Of a stretch of DNA of 13,455 nt, positions 5,446 through 12,194 are shown piece by piece. The notes under the pieces were generated by a model. It saw only the letters and a list, made by a program, of their open reading frames with translations, was not told where the DNA came from and did not search any database. Position numbers and translations under genes: made by a program. Location of the stretch: NCBI GenBank assembly GCA_013815405.1, contig JACDGF010000017.1:1-13455 (forward strand), given 5' to 3'. This DNA is from Caulobacteraceae bacterium (GTDB taxonomy: Bacteria; Pseudomonadota; Alphaproteobacteria; Caulobacterales; Caulobacteraceae). How positions within the stretch are numbered: the first letter of the stretch is position 1; every line of letters begins with the position of its first letter.

Positions 5446-6681
5446 TCAAACCAGGACGTCGAGCCGCTCGAGGCCGCGGAAGAAGGGCAGGCTGCGCCAC
5501 CGGGGCGGGGCGTCGGGTTCGGCCAGGCGAAGGTCGGGGAACCGCTCGAACAGCCGGGTCAGGGCCACCTGGGCCTCGAGCCTGGCCAGGGGGGCGCCGA
5601 TGCAGATGTGCGCGCCGCCCCCGAAGGCCACGTGTGGGCTCTTCTTGCGGGTGATGTCGAAACGATGCGGGTCGGGGAAGACCGCCGGGTCGCGGTTCGC
5701 GCCGCGCAGGGAGAGCATCATGGCCTGGGTCGCCTTGACCGGGCAGCCCCCGAGATCCAGGTCCCGCGAGGCGACCCGGCCGGTGATGTCCACCGGCGGC
5801 TCGAAACGCAGGATCTCCTCGACCGCGGCGGAGATCAGCGAGGGGTCGGCGCGAAGCTTGGCCAGTTCCTCGGGGTGGGTGAGGAAGAGGCGCACGCCGT
5901 TGCCGATCAGGTCGGTGGTGGTGAGGTTTCCGCCGACCAGGAGGGCGATCAGGTTGGAGATCAGGTCGGCGTCGGACAGATCCGCCCCCTCCGCCTGCAA
6001 CCGCGCCATGTCGGTGACCAGATCGTCCATCGGCGTGGCCCGGCGGTCGGCCAGCATGGCTTTCATGTAGCGGTTGAGCGCATTGCTGGAGCTCACCATG
6101 TGCCGCGTCTGTCCGGGCGTGCGCAGGGGATTGAGGCTCTGGATGACCCCCTCGGACCAGTCGCGGAATTCCGCCAGGCGCGCGCCGTCGACCCCCAGGA
6201 TCACCGCGATGACGTCGATCGGAACCGGCAGGGCGAACCCCGCCATCAGGTCGAAGCCGTCGCGGTCGCCCAAGGCCTCCAGCGTCTCCTCGACGATCCG
6301 TTCGACCCCTGGCCGAAAGCCGGCCACCCGGCGATAGAGAGCCTGGGCCAGGGGCCCGCGGATGCGGGCGTGGTCCGGATCGTCCATCAACAGGATCGAC
6401 GGCTGGCGGCCCGCGTCGTCGAGGCCCTCGATCTGCTGGTCGAGGATGCGCCGGCTCAGCACGGCGGCGGCCTCCGCCTTGGCCGGGCTGCGCCACAGGC
6501 TAAGGTCGGTGAGCACCCCGCGCACGTCCTCGTGCCGGGTCAGGAAGAACGCCCCGACGTCCTCGTCGCGCATCACGGGATGATGGGAGCGGAGCTTGTC
6601 CAAGAGGACGTGCGGATTTTCCACGAAGGCGGGGTTGAGCGGCGTCAACTCCAGGAAATGCGGCGGGGCGTCATCGGCCAT
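5446..6681 (-). CDS. Cytochrome P450 (soluble bacterial CYP, 411 aa)
   Basis: A full-length haem monooxygenase. The haem-binding loop is FGGGAHICIGAPLARLE with axial Cys360. The K-helix ExxR is E289-R292 (EEILRFEPP), the C-helix haem-propionate motif is DDPDHARIR (His104, Arg106), and the PERF-like region is FPDPHRFD. The I-helix reads LLVGGNLTTTDLIGN: the acid normally found before the catalytic Thr is Leu253, a variation that I recall from some bacterial CYPs. The length is normal and there is no membrane anchor, so it needs ferredoxin/ferredoxin reductase partners, none of which is encoded here. ATG 6681 is supported by GAAGGA about six bases upstream. It is divergent from the amidase-like gene with a 73-base gap, and convergent with the RHS scrap. 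The substrate is unknown. Confidence 0.93.
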   Translation of the reverse strand: MADDAPPHFLELTPLNPAFVENPHVLLDKLRSHHPVMRDEDVGAFFLTRHEDVRGVLTDLSLWRSPAKAEAAAVLSRRILDQQIEGLDDAGRQPSILLMDDPDHARIRGPLAQALYRRVAGFRPGVERIVEETLEALGDRDGFDLMAGFALPVPIDVIAVILGVDGARLAEFRDWSEGVIQSLNPLRTPGQTRHMVSSSNALNRYMKAMLADRRATPMDDLVTDMARLQAEGADLSDADLISNLIALLVGGNLTTTDLIGNGVRLFLTHPEELAKLRADPSLISAAVEEILRFEPPVDITGRVASRDLDLGGCPVKATQAMMLSLRGANRDPAVFPDPHRFDITRKKSPHVAFGGGAHICIGAPLARLEAQVALTRLFERFPDLRLAEPDAPPRWRSLPFFRGLERLDVLV

Positions 6682-6704
6682 GGCGGGTCCTTCGCGGAGC
6701 CCCG

Positions 6705-6718
6705 GATGCTAAAGCATC
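6705..6718. promoter_or_regulatory. Inverted repeat between divergent P450 and amidase genes
   Basis: GATGC-TAAA-GCATC, perfect 5-bp arms with an A/T-only spacer, in the 73-base gap between the two divergent start codons. It could be an operator shared by both genes. No clear -35/-10 pair stands out in the GC-rich surroundings, and no regulator gene is adjacent. Confidence 0.3.
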
Positions 6719-6754
6719 GGCGGCGCGGATTGAACCCCGCCAGGAGGACGCCCC

Positions 6755-8277
6755 ATGCCGGCTTGCTACACCGACCGCCAGAGCGTCAGGCCCGGCGAGA
6801 GCTTCACCGTGCACGCCTCGGCGGTTGGGCCGTGCAGCGGGTGGGGGCGGCCCGGCGGCGGGTGCTGGGCCTGGAGGGCGTGGCGAGCCAGGAACGGCCG
6901 ACGCCCGCGGGCGCGGATCGCGACGGCTGCGGCTGGCCCGCCACCCTCAAGATCGAGGCCGGAGCGGACTGGGCGAGCGGCTATTACGACATCGCGCTGA
7001 CCGACACGGCGGGCGAGGAGGCCCACCATTTCATCTGCGTCAAGGCGCCGGCCGGGGCGCCGGGTTCGCGGATGGTGCTCATCCTGACGACCAACACCTG
7101 GGCCGCCTACAACCATTTCGGCGGGGCCAACGCCTATTGCGACGTCGCCGCCCTGATGAGCCGGCGCGCGCCCCTGCTCCAGGCGATGGAGGGGGGGATC
7201 GGGCGGCTCTCGACCCAGCGGCCCTTCCCGCCCCTGCTCCTGGCCCCGCCGGCGGACATGCCCCGGCTGGTCAACCTCTCCAAGCGCGGATTCCAAGAGC
7301 GCCCCTGGGCGGGCGCCGACCCGGCCTGGTCGCGGGGGCGCGGCGCGTCGCCCTACGACGGGGCGGCCGGTTTCCTCCACAAGTGGGAGCACGCCTTCGT
7401 CGCCTGGGCCGAGGGCGAGGAGGGCCTGACCCTGGACTATCTCACCGACCAGGACCTGGACGCCGACCCCGCGGCCCTGGACGGCTACGGCGTCGCCGTC
7501 CTGGTCGGCCACAGCGAATACTGGTCCGGGCCGCAGCGGGACGCGATCGAGGCCTTCGTCGACGCCGGCGGGCGCCTGGCGATCTTCTCGGGCAATACCG
7601 CGTTCTGGAAGGTGCGCTGGGAGGACGGCGGCCAAACCCTGGTCTGCCACAAATGGCGCGGCGAGACCGCCGAGGAGGTCGCGCCGGCGGACGCCACCCA
7701 CCTGTGGTCGCACCCGATGTTCGGCCGGCCCGAGGCGGAGGTCACCGGCCTTTCCTTCATCTTCGGCGGCTATCATCGCCTGGGCCTCTGCGCGGCGCGG
7801 GGCCAGGGCGGCTACACCGTCTATCGCGACCGCCACTGGGCGCTGGAGGGGACCGACCTCTTCTACGGGGACGTGTTCGGCGACGCCTTGCCGCTGATCG
7901 GCTATGAGAACGACGGCTGTCCCCTGGCGTTCGGAGAAGACGGCCTGCCGGCCCCGGCGCCGCGCCTGGGCGTGCCGGCGGGCCTGGAGGTCGTCGCCCT
8001 GGCCCCCTGCGCCTTCGCCGAACCGGAGGGCGCCGGCTACCGTTCCCTGATCCCGCCGGAGAAGCTCGACGTCGTCGCCGCCATCGCCTACGGCGATCCC
8101 GGCCCCGCCGGCCAGGCGAGGGTCATGCGCGGCCACGCGGTGATGGCTTCGTTCCGACGCGGGGCCGGCGAGGTGTTCAACGCCGGGACCACCGAATGGG
8201 CCCACGGCCTGGCCGCAGGCGACCCTTTCGTCACCCGCATCACCCGCAACGTCCTGACGCGGTTTCTGGGGGGCTGA
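6755..8277 (+). pseudogene. N,N-dimethylformamidase beta-subunit-like protein, frameshifted near its 5' end
   Basis: ATG 6755 has an excellent AGGAGGA (6742-6748), and the product opens MPACYTDRQSVRPGESFTVH, then ASAVGPCS. That frame then degenerates (GWGRPGGGCW), while recognisable sequence resumes one frame over from about 6838 (RVGAARRRVLGLEGVASQER) and runs to the stop at 8277. The body carries family-like segments: DGCGWP, DWASGYYDIAL, LTTNTWAAYNHFGGANAY (from 7084), YLTDQDLDADP, VLVGHSEYWSGPQRDAIEAF (from 7501), GRLAIFSGNTAFWK, and FNAGTTEWAHGLAAGDPF near the end. The restored protein would be about 507 aa. DMFase large subunits hold a mononuclear iron and hydrolyse formamides; single-domain relatives of this size have mostly unknown substrates. 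A single missing base at about 6833-6846 (likely in the C/G run) explains the shift, so sequencing error is possible. No DMFase small-subunit gene is seen. Confidence 0.75.
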
Positions 8278-8308
8278 TCTTCCCCCGTCCGCGTACGGGC
8301 CGCGGCAT

Positions 8309-8372
8309 GCACACAACTCGTTCAGGCGCGCCTCTTGAACACCTCTCCCGAAGGGAGAGGTGTTCCGTGGCC
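8309..8372. repeat. Dispersed hairpin repeat, copy A
   Basis: A 64-base unit whose second copy is at 9671-9733 in the same orientation. The unit has a linear left part (GCACACAACTCGTTCAGGCG...) and a hairpin with perfect 13-bp arms (GAACACCTCTCCC at 8337-8349, GGGAGAGGTGTTC at 8353-8365) around a GAA loop, then CGTGGCC. The two copies differ by one base outside the loop and by loop sequence (GAA versus TC), so the stem is preserved while the loop varies. There is no T-run, so it is not a standard terminator. It resembles small palindromic repeat families spread through intergenic DNA, with no coding capacity. Confidence 0.75.
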
Positions 8373-8396
8373 AGGCGGATGGCTCGCGGGGCCGGC
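8373..8396 (-). pseudogene. 24-base SleB gene scrap
   Basis: Matches 10131-10154, inside the SleB-family gene, at 23 of 24 positions. On the minus strand both encode RPREPSAW, and the one difference (8380 T versus 10138 C) is synonymous in that frame. It starts at the base after repeat copy A. It is too short to be a gene and best read as a recombination scar or part of a larger repeat. Confidence 0.4.
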
Positions 8397-8528
8397 CAAG
8401 CGCCGAACCGGGGCTGGTTGGCCAGCGCCGCGTCACGCTCTTACATAAGGACGCTCTGGCGCACCAAGCGCGCCATCGCTGGGCCAGCCGCGCCTTCTCG
8501 CGACGCCCCACCGAGACGGAGGCCAACC

Positions 8529-9595
8529 ATGCGAAGTTTGCGCCACCTGCTTGTCGCGGTCCTACTCCTGACCCTCCCGCTTGCGGCGTTCGCGCGGGCG
8601 CCCAACGCGCCGCCCCGCTTCGAGCCCGCGCCGTGCCCAAAGCTGACGGGCGCCGAGGCGCTGGCCCGCGCCACCTGCGGCTATCTCGTCGTGCCCGAGA
8701 ACCGCGGCCAGCCGTCCGGTCGGACCCTCCGGCTCCTGGTGGCGAGATACCCGGCGCGCTCGGCGCGGAAACGGCCCGATCCGATCGTCTATCTGGCCGG
8801 CGGGCCGGGCGACATCGCCCCCCTGGAGGCCGACGGCCTGATCGCCGCCGGCTTCATCGCCGACCGCGACATCCTGGTGATGAGCCAGCGCGGGACGATG
8901 TTCTCGCGGCCGGCGCTCACGTGCCCGTCCATCGACGACTTCGCCCGGGCGGCTCTGGGCATGCGCTTCTATTCCGAGGCGACCCGGCGCGCCCATCTGG
9001 CGGCGACGCGGGCCTGCCACCGCGCGCTCGCCGCCACCGGGGCCGATCTGGCCGCCTAAAATTCCACCGAAAGCGCCGCCGATTTCGCCGACCTGCGCAA
9101 GGTGCTCGGCTATGGCGTGTGGAACATCTATGGCACGTCCTACGGCTCCAATCTCGCCCAGACGCTCATGCGCGACCACCCCGACGGCCTTCGCGGCGTC
9201 GTCCTCGATTCGGTCCTGCCGGCCACCTATTCCGTCCCCGCCAACTGGTGGAACGCGCGCGCCGGCTTCGACAACCTCTTCGCGGCCTGCGCGGCCCAAG
9301 CGGCCTGCAACGGCGCCCATCCCCATCTGGCGCAAACCTTCACCCGGCTGGTGAACAGGCTCGAGGCCGAGCCGCTCACGACAAGGGTGAGGGACCCGGC
9401 CGCGGGCCAGGACCTCGACGTGGTGCTCGACGGCGGAGCGCTCATCGACTGGCTGCGCAACCAGACGTCGGGCACTTCGTCTCGCCCCAGTCGCCCTGCG
9501 CCCAGCGGGTGATCGTCTCCTTCCTGGCCGATCCCGCCGCGCCCGATACGGCCTGTGTCGCCGGGCTGGCGCCGCCGACCTTCGCCGCGCCGTGA
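8529..9595 (+). pseudogene. Secreted alpha/beta hydrolase (TAP-like peptidase family), broken
   Basis: ATG 8529 follows GGAGG by seven bases. The product begins with a signal peptide (MRSLRHLLVAVLLLTLPLAA, then FARA) and the family's CGYLVVPENRGQPSGRTLRL, PIVYLAGGPG and ILVMSQRGTMFSRPALTC. A TAA at 9057-9059 interrupts it at AA*NSTESAADFADLR, where relatives have Tyr, so one base change created the stop. The same frame then continues with the nucleophile elbow GTSYGSN (Ser codon 9138-9140) to about 9462. There about 150 residues are missing, including the region that should carry the catalytic Asp. The C-terminal end resumes in another frame, VGHFVSPQSPCAQRV (His codon 9473-9475), to the TGA at 9593-9595. 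This would have been a serine peptidase/esterase in the periplasm or outside; it cannot be functional now. Confidence 0.82.
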
Positions 9596-9639
9596 TCGCC
9601 CTGAACCCGATGCACGCATTCGACGTCGGAGTGGTCTGA

Positions 9640-9669
9640 GCCCACGGCCTGGCCGCCGGCGACCCCTTC
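9640..9669 (+). pseudogene. 30-base remnant of an amidase-gene 3' end
   Basis: Matches 8200-8229 in the dimethylformamidase-like gene at 28 of 30 positions. Both encode AHGLAAGDPF, and both differences (GCA/GCC, CCT/CCC) are synonymous, so both copies appear to have been under protein-level selection before this one was cut down. It joins repeat copy B (starting 9671) after one base. It follows the dead hydrolase and has no start or upstream coding sequence. Confidence 0.55.
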
Positions 9670-9670
9670 C

Positions 9671-9733
9671 GCACACAACTCGTTCAGGCGCACCTCTTGA
9701 ACACCTCTCCCTCGGGAGAGGTGTTCCGTGGCC
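9671..9733. repeat. Dispersed hairpin repeat, copy B
   Basis: The 63-base second copy of the unit at 8309-8372, in direct orientation. The hairpin arms are GAACACCTCTCCC (9699-9711) and GGGAGAGGTGTTC (9714-9726) with a two-base TC loop; a real fold would open one pair to give a CTCG tip. The left part is identical to copy A except A instead of G at 9692. The two copies are 1.36 kb apart and bracket the broken hydrolase gene, so the interval between them could be lost or flipped by recombination. Confidence 0.75.
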
Positions 9734-9807
9734 GAGGTTCCAAAGCGCTCCCAAACCGAATGCGAGGTGGGCATGCCGGGCCTCTCCACGGGAAGGGATT
9801 GAGGAGG

Positions 9808-10473
9808 TCAGGAGCCGTCGCTCGGCGGGGCGACAGGCGCGGGGGAAACCTGGGTCAGCAGGCCCAGGGCGAAGGTGTAGCGCGCGGGGGGCGGGCTCGC
9901 GGGATTGGCTGAGCGGTGCGAGAAGCCAAGGGTCGCCGACCGGCGGGCCGGCCCCGACACCTGGCCGGCCGCGGGGGTGTAGAAGCTGTGGTTTCCGATC
10001 TGGGCGATCTGGACCATGCGGGATCCCCAGATGCCGCCCAGGGCGACGGTGTGGTAGCTGGTCGCCCGCTCGACGATCGGCTCGACGTGCCCGGCGAGCG
10101 CCCGTTCGGCCACCATCCGCGCGCGTTCCCAGGCGGACGGCTCGCGGGGCCGGCGCATCGCGCCGTCGCAGACGAAGGTGAACTGGCAGGTGCGGGCGTT
10201 CGCCTGGTAGACCACCCCGCAGACCGTGCCGGGATAAGGCGCGCGGCCGACGCGGTTGATGACCACCTGGGCGACCGCCGCCTGGCCCGCCTCGCTCTCG
10301 CCGCGCGCCTCGTAATAGACCGCCTGGGTGAGGCACTGGAGGTCGCCGAGCCCCGTGGCCCCCAGGCCCGCGAGCGCGCGGACGGGGGCGAACGCCGCCG
10401 GCGCGGGCGCCGGGGCGACCTGGGGCGCGGGATCCAGCATCATCCACGAGGCGGGCGGCGGCAGGGCGGGCAT
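9808..10473 (-). CDS. SleB-family cell-wall hydrolase (221 aa)
   Basis: A peptidoglycan lytic enzyme of the Hydrolase_2 (SleB/CwlJ) family. The catalytic core starts with LQCLTQAVYYEARGESEAGQ (residues 45-64; Glu55 and Glu59 in the YYEARGE motif). It continues with VAQVVINRVGRAPYPGTVCGVVYQ, CQFTFVCDG (Cys96, Cys102) and REPSAWERAR, then YHTVALGGIW (His141) and IGNHSFYTP. The N-terminal 40 residues are Pro/Ala-rich, and the tail after about 170 is also low complexity. ATG 10473 is chosen with GCGAGG a few bases upstream. No clear signal peptide follows it, although substrates lie outside the membrane. The frame is open further upstream (to 10659) but that would overlap the divergent gene. The 104-base gap to the divergent serine hydrolase should hold both promoters. 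In non-sporulating bacteria such proteins act in cell-wall turnover. Confidence 0.85.
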   Translation of the reverse strand: MPALPPPASWMMLDPAPQVAPAPAPAAFAPVRALAGLGATGLGDLQCLTQAVYYEARGESEAGQAAVAQVVINRVGRAPYPGTVCGVVYQANARTCQFTFVCDGAMRRPREPSAWERARMVAERALAGHVEPIVERATSYHTVALGGIWGSRMVQIAQIGNHSFYTPAAGQVSGPARRSATLGFSHRSANPASPPPARYTFALGLLTQVSPAPVAPPSDGS

Positions 10474-10577
10474 GGCGCCTCGCCCATAGCCCAGGCCCGC
10501 GCCCCGGCCAAGCGCCTCTTGAAGCGTCCCGCGGTAAGGATAAGCTCGCCGCTCCGGGGTTTTGGGGGAACGGACCG

Positions 10578-12140
10578 ATGAGATTCCATCTTGGCGCCTG
10601 GCTGGCTCTCGCCTGGCTATGGCTGCCGGGTCTGACCCGGGGCGCCGAACCGCCTCCACCGCCCAAGCCCACCCTCACGTCCGAGGCGGTCGCGGCCGCC
10701 GTCCAGACGGTCCAGAGCCTGGCCCGCAAATCCATCCAGGACCGCGCCGTGCCCGGGATCGCCATCGCCGTCGTGTTTGAGGACAGGCTCGTCTGGGCCG
10801 GCGGGTTCGGGGTCCGCGACGCCGCGACCGGGGCCCTGGTCGACGCGGACACCGTCTTCCAGCTCGCCTCGGTCTCCAAGCCCCTGGCCTCGACCGTGGT
10901 CGCCGCGCTGGTCGGCGAGGGCAGGATCTCCTGGGACTCGCGGATCAGCGACCTCGATCCCGCCTTCGAGATGAACGATCCCTGGATCACGCGGGAGGTG
11001 ACGGTCGGCGACCTCTTCTCCCATCGCAGCGGCCTGCCGGACCACGCCGGCGACCTGCTGGAGGATCTGGGTTTTTCCCGCGACGAAGTCCTGCGGCGCC
11101 TGCGCCACCAGAAGGGCGGCGGGGCCTTCCGCGCCTCCTACGCCTACACCAATTTCGGCCTCACCGAAGCGGCCGTCGCCGCGGTCAAACCCTATGGCCT
11201 GGACTGGGAGGAGGCCTCGCGGGCCAGGCTCTACGCGCCCCTGGGCATGGCCTCGACCAGCTCGCGCCACGCCGACTTCCTCGCCCGCCCCGATCGCGCC
11301 CTGGGCCACGTCAAGCAAAGCGGCCGATGGGTGGCGAAATACGACCGCGATCCCGACCCCCAGTCACCGGCCGGCGGGGCGAGCTCCTCGGTGAACGACC
11401 TGGCCAAATGGATGCGGCTGCAGCTGGCCGACGGCACGTTCGAGGGCCGCCGGATCGTCGACGCCGCCGCCCTGACCCAGACCCACCTGCCGCAGATGCG
11501 CACCGGGGCCAGTCCCCTGACCGGCGCGCCGCAGTTCTACGGCTTCGGCTGGAACGTCAACTATGACGAGCAGGGGCGCCTGCGGCTGAGCCATTCGGGC
11601 GCCTTCGCGCTCGGCGCCTCGACCACCGTCGCCCTGGTCCCGGCCGAAAAGCTGGGGGTGGTCGTCCTGGCCAACGCCACTCCGGTGGGGGTTGCCGAAG
11701 CGCTCGCCTTCACCTTCGTGGACCAGGCCCTCCATGGCGGCCAGACCCAGGACTGGCCGGCCCTGTTCGCCAAGATCTTCGCCGATCCCGCCTCGCTCGG
11801 TGTCTTTCCTGGCTTCGACTACGCGAAGCGCCCGGCCTCCCCGTCCCCGGCGCTCGCCAGCCGCGCCTACGCGGGAACCTACGCCAACGACTATTTCGGG
11901 CGGGCCGAGGTGGCTGAACGCGGAGGGCGCCTCGTCCTCACCATCGGCCCGCGCGGGATGGCGTTTCCCCTGACGCCCTACGACCGCGACACCTTCACCT
12001 ACCGCACCACCGGGGAAAACGCGGTGGGCCTGACCGGCGCGACCTTCACCCTCGGCCCCGACGGCAAGGCGACCACCCTGACGCTCGAGGCCCTGAACGA
12101 GCACGGCGACGGCGTGTTCAAACGCGAGGCGGCGCCGTAG
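10578..12140 (+). CDS. Secreted serine hydrolase, class C beta-lactamase/penicillin-binding-like, with DUF3471-type tail (520 aa)
   Basis: The N-terminus is a signal peptide (MRFHLGAWLALAWLWLPGLT, then RGA), followed by a Pro-rich spacer. The catalytic SxxK is S98-V-S-K101 in FQLASVSKPLAST, the second motif is Y190-T-N192 in YAYTNFGLTEA, and the third is H339-S-G341 in LRLSHSGAFALGAS. FSHRSGLPDH (147-156) is another family hallmark. The C-terminal 95 residues start YAGTYANDYFGRAEV and form the beta-strand DUF3471-like domain seen in many of these enzymes. It is probably a periplasmic esterase, D-aminopeptidase or carboxypeptidase-like enzyme; true beta-lactamase activity is not implied. A purine-rich GGGGGAACGGA precedes ATG 10578. 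It is divergent from the SleB gene, which may point to a shared envelope role. Confidence 0.9.
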   Translation: MRFHLGAWLALAWLWLPGLTRGAEPPPPPKPTLTSEAVAAAVQTVQSLARKSIQDRAVPGIAIAVVFEDRLVWAGGFGVRDAATGALVDADTVFQLASVSKPLASTVVAALVGEGRISWDSRISDLDPAFEMNDPWITREVTVGDLFSHRSGLPDHAGDLLEDLGFSRDEVLRRLRHQKGGGAFRASYAYTNFGLTEAAVAAVKPYGLDWEEASRARLYAPLGMASTSSRHADFLARPDRALGHVKQSGRWVAKYDRDPDPQSPAGGASSSVNDLAKWMRLQLADGTFEGRRIVDAAALTQTHLPQMRTGASPLTGAPQFYGFGWNVNYDEQGRLRLSHSGAFALGASTTVALVPAEKLGVVVLANATPVGVAEALAFTFVDQALHGGQTQDWPALFAKIFADPASLGVFPGFDYAKRPASPSPALASRAYAGTYANDYFGRAEVAERGGRLVLTIGPRGMAFPLTPYDRDTFTYRTTGENAVGLTGATFTLGPDGKATTLTLEALNEHGDGVFKREAAP

Positions 12141-12194
12141 CGGCGATGGGCGCGCGCGGCTAGACTGGCCAGCGGAAACACGGGAAAGGCTGTC

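Larger units (their letters stand above)
8278..8528. other. Intergenic region with repeat copy A and a SleB-like scrap
   Basis: A 251-base gap. It holds repeat copy A (8309-8372), immediately followed by a 24-base scrap matching the SleB gene (8373-8396). The remaining 8397-8528 shows no recognisable gene on either strand and ends with a ribosome binding site GGAGG seven bases before ATG 8529. Open frames crossing it have no known motif. Confidence 0.5.

Noticed and set aside
5608..6754. Upstream extension of the amidase-like frame to 889 aa
   Set aside because: It lies entirely antisense to the P450, whose motifs are unambiguous. A strong AGGAGGA and matching N-terminus place the true start at 6755 in another frame.
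8337..8365. Hairpin as an intrinsic terminator of the amidase-like gene
   Set aside because: The stem is strong but no T-run follows on either strand, and an almost identical unit sits at 9699-9726 after unrelated sequence, so a dispersed repeat explains it better.
6766..8640. 624-aa minus-strand frame
   Set aside because: It is a mirror of the amidase-like gene and the following intergenic region, with no recognisable domain and low-complexity shadow composition.
9227..10990. 587-aa minus-strand frame covering the SleB locus
   Set aside because: The SleB motifs are in a different minus-strand frame (9808-10473). This one spans the hydrolase pseudogene, repeat copy B and part of the divergent gene without any domain.
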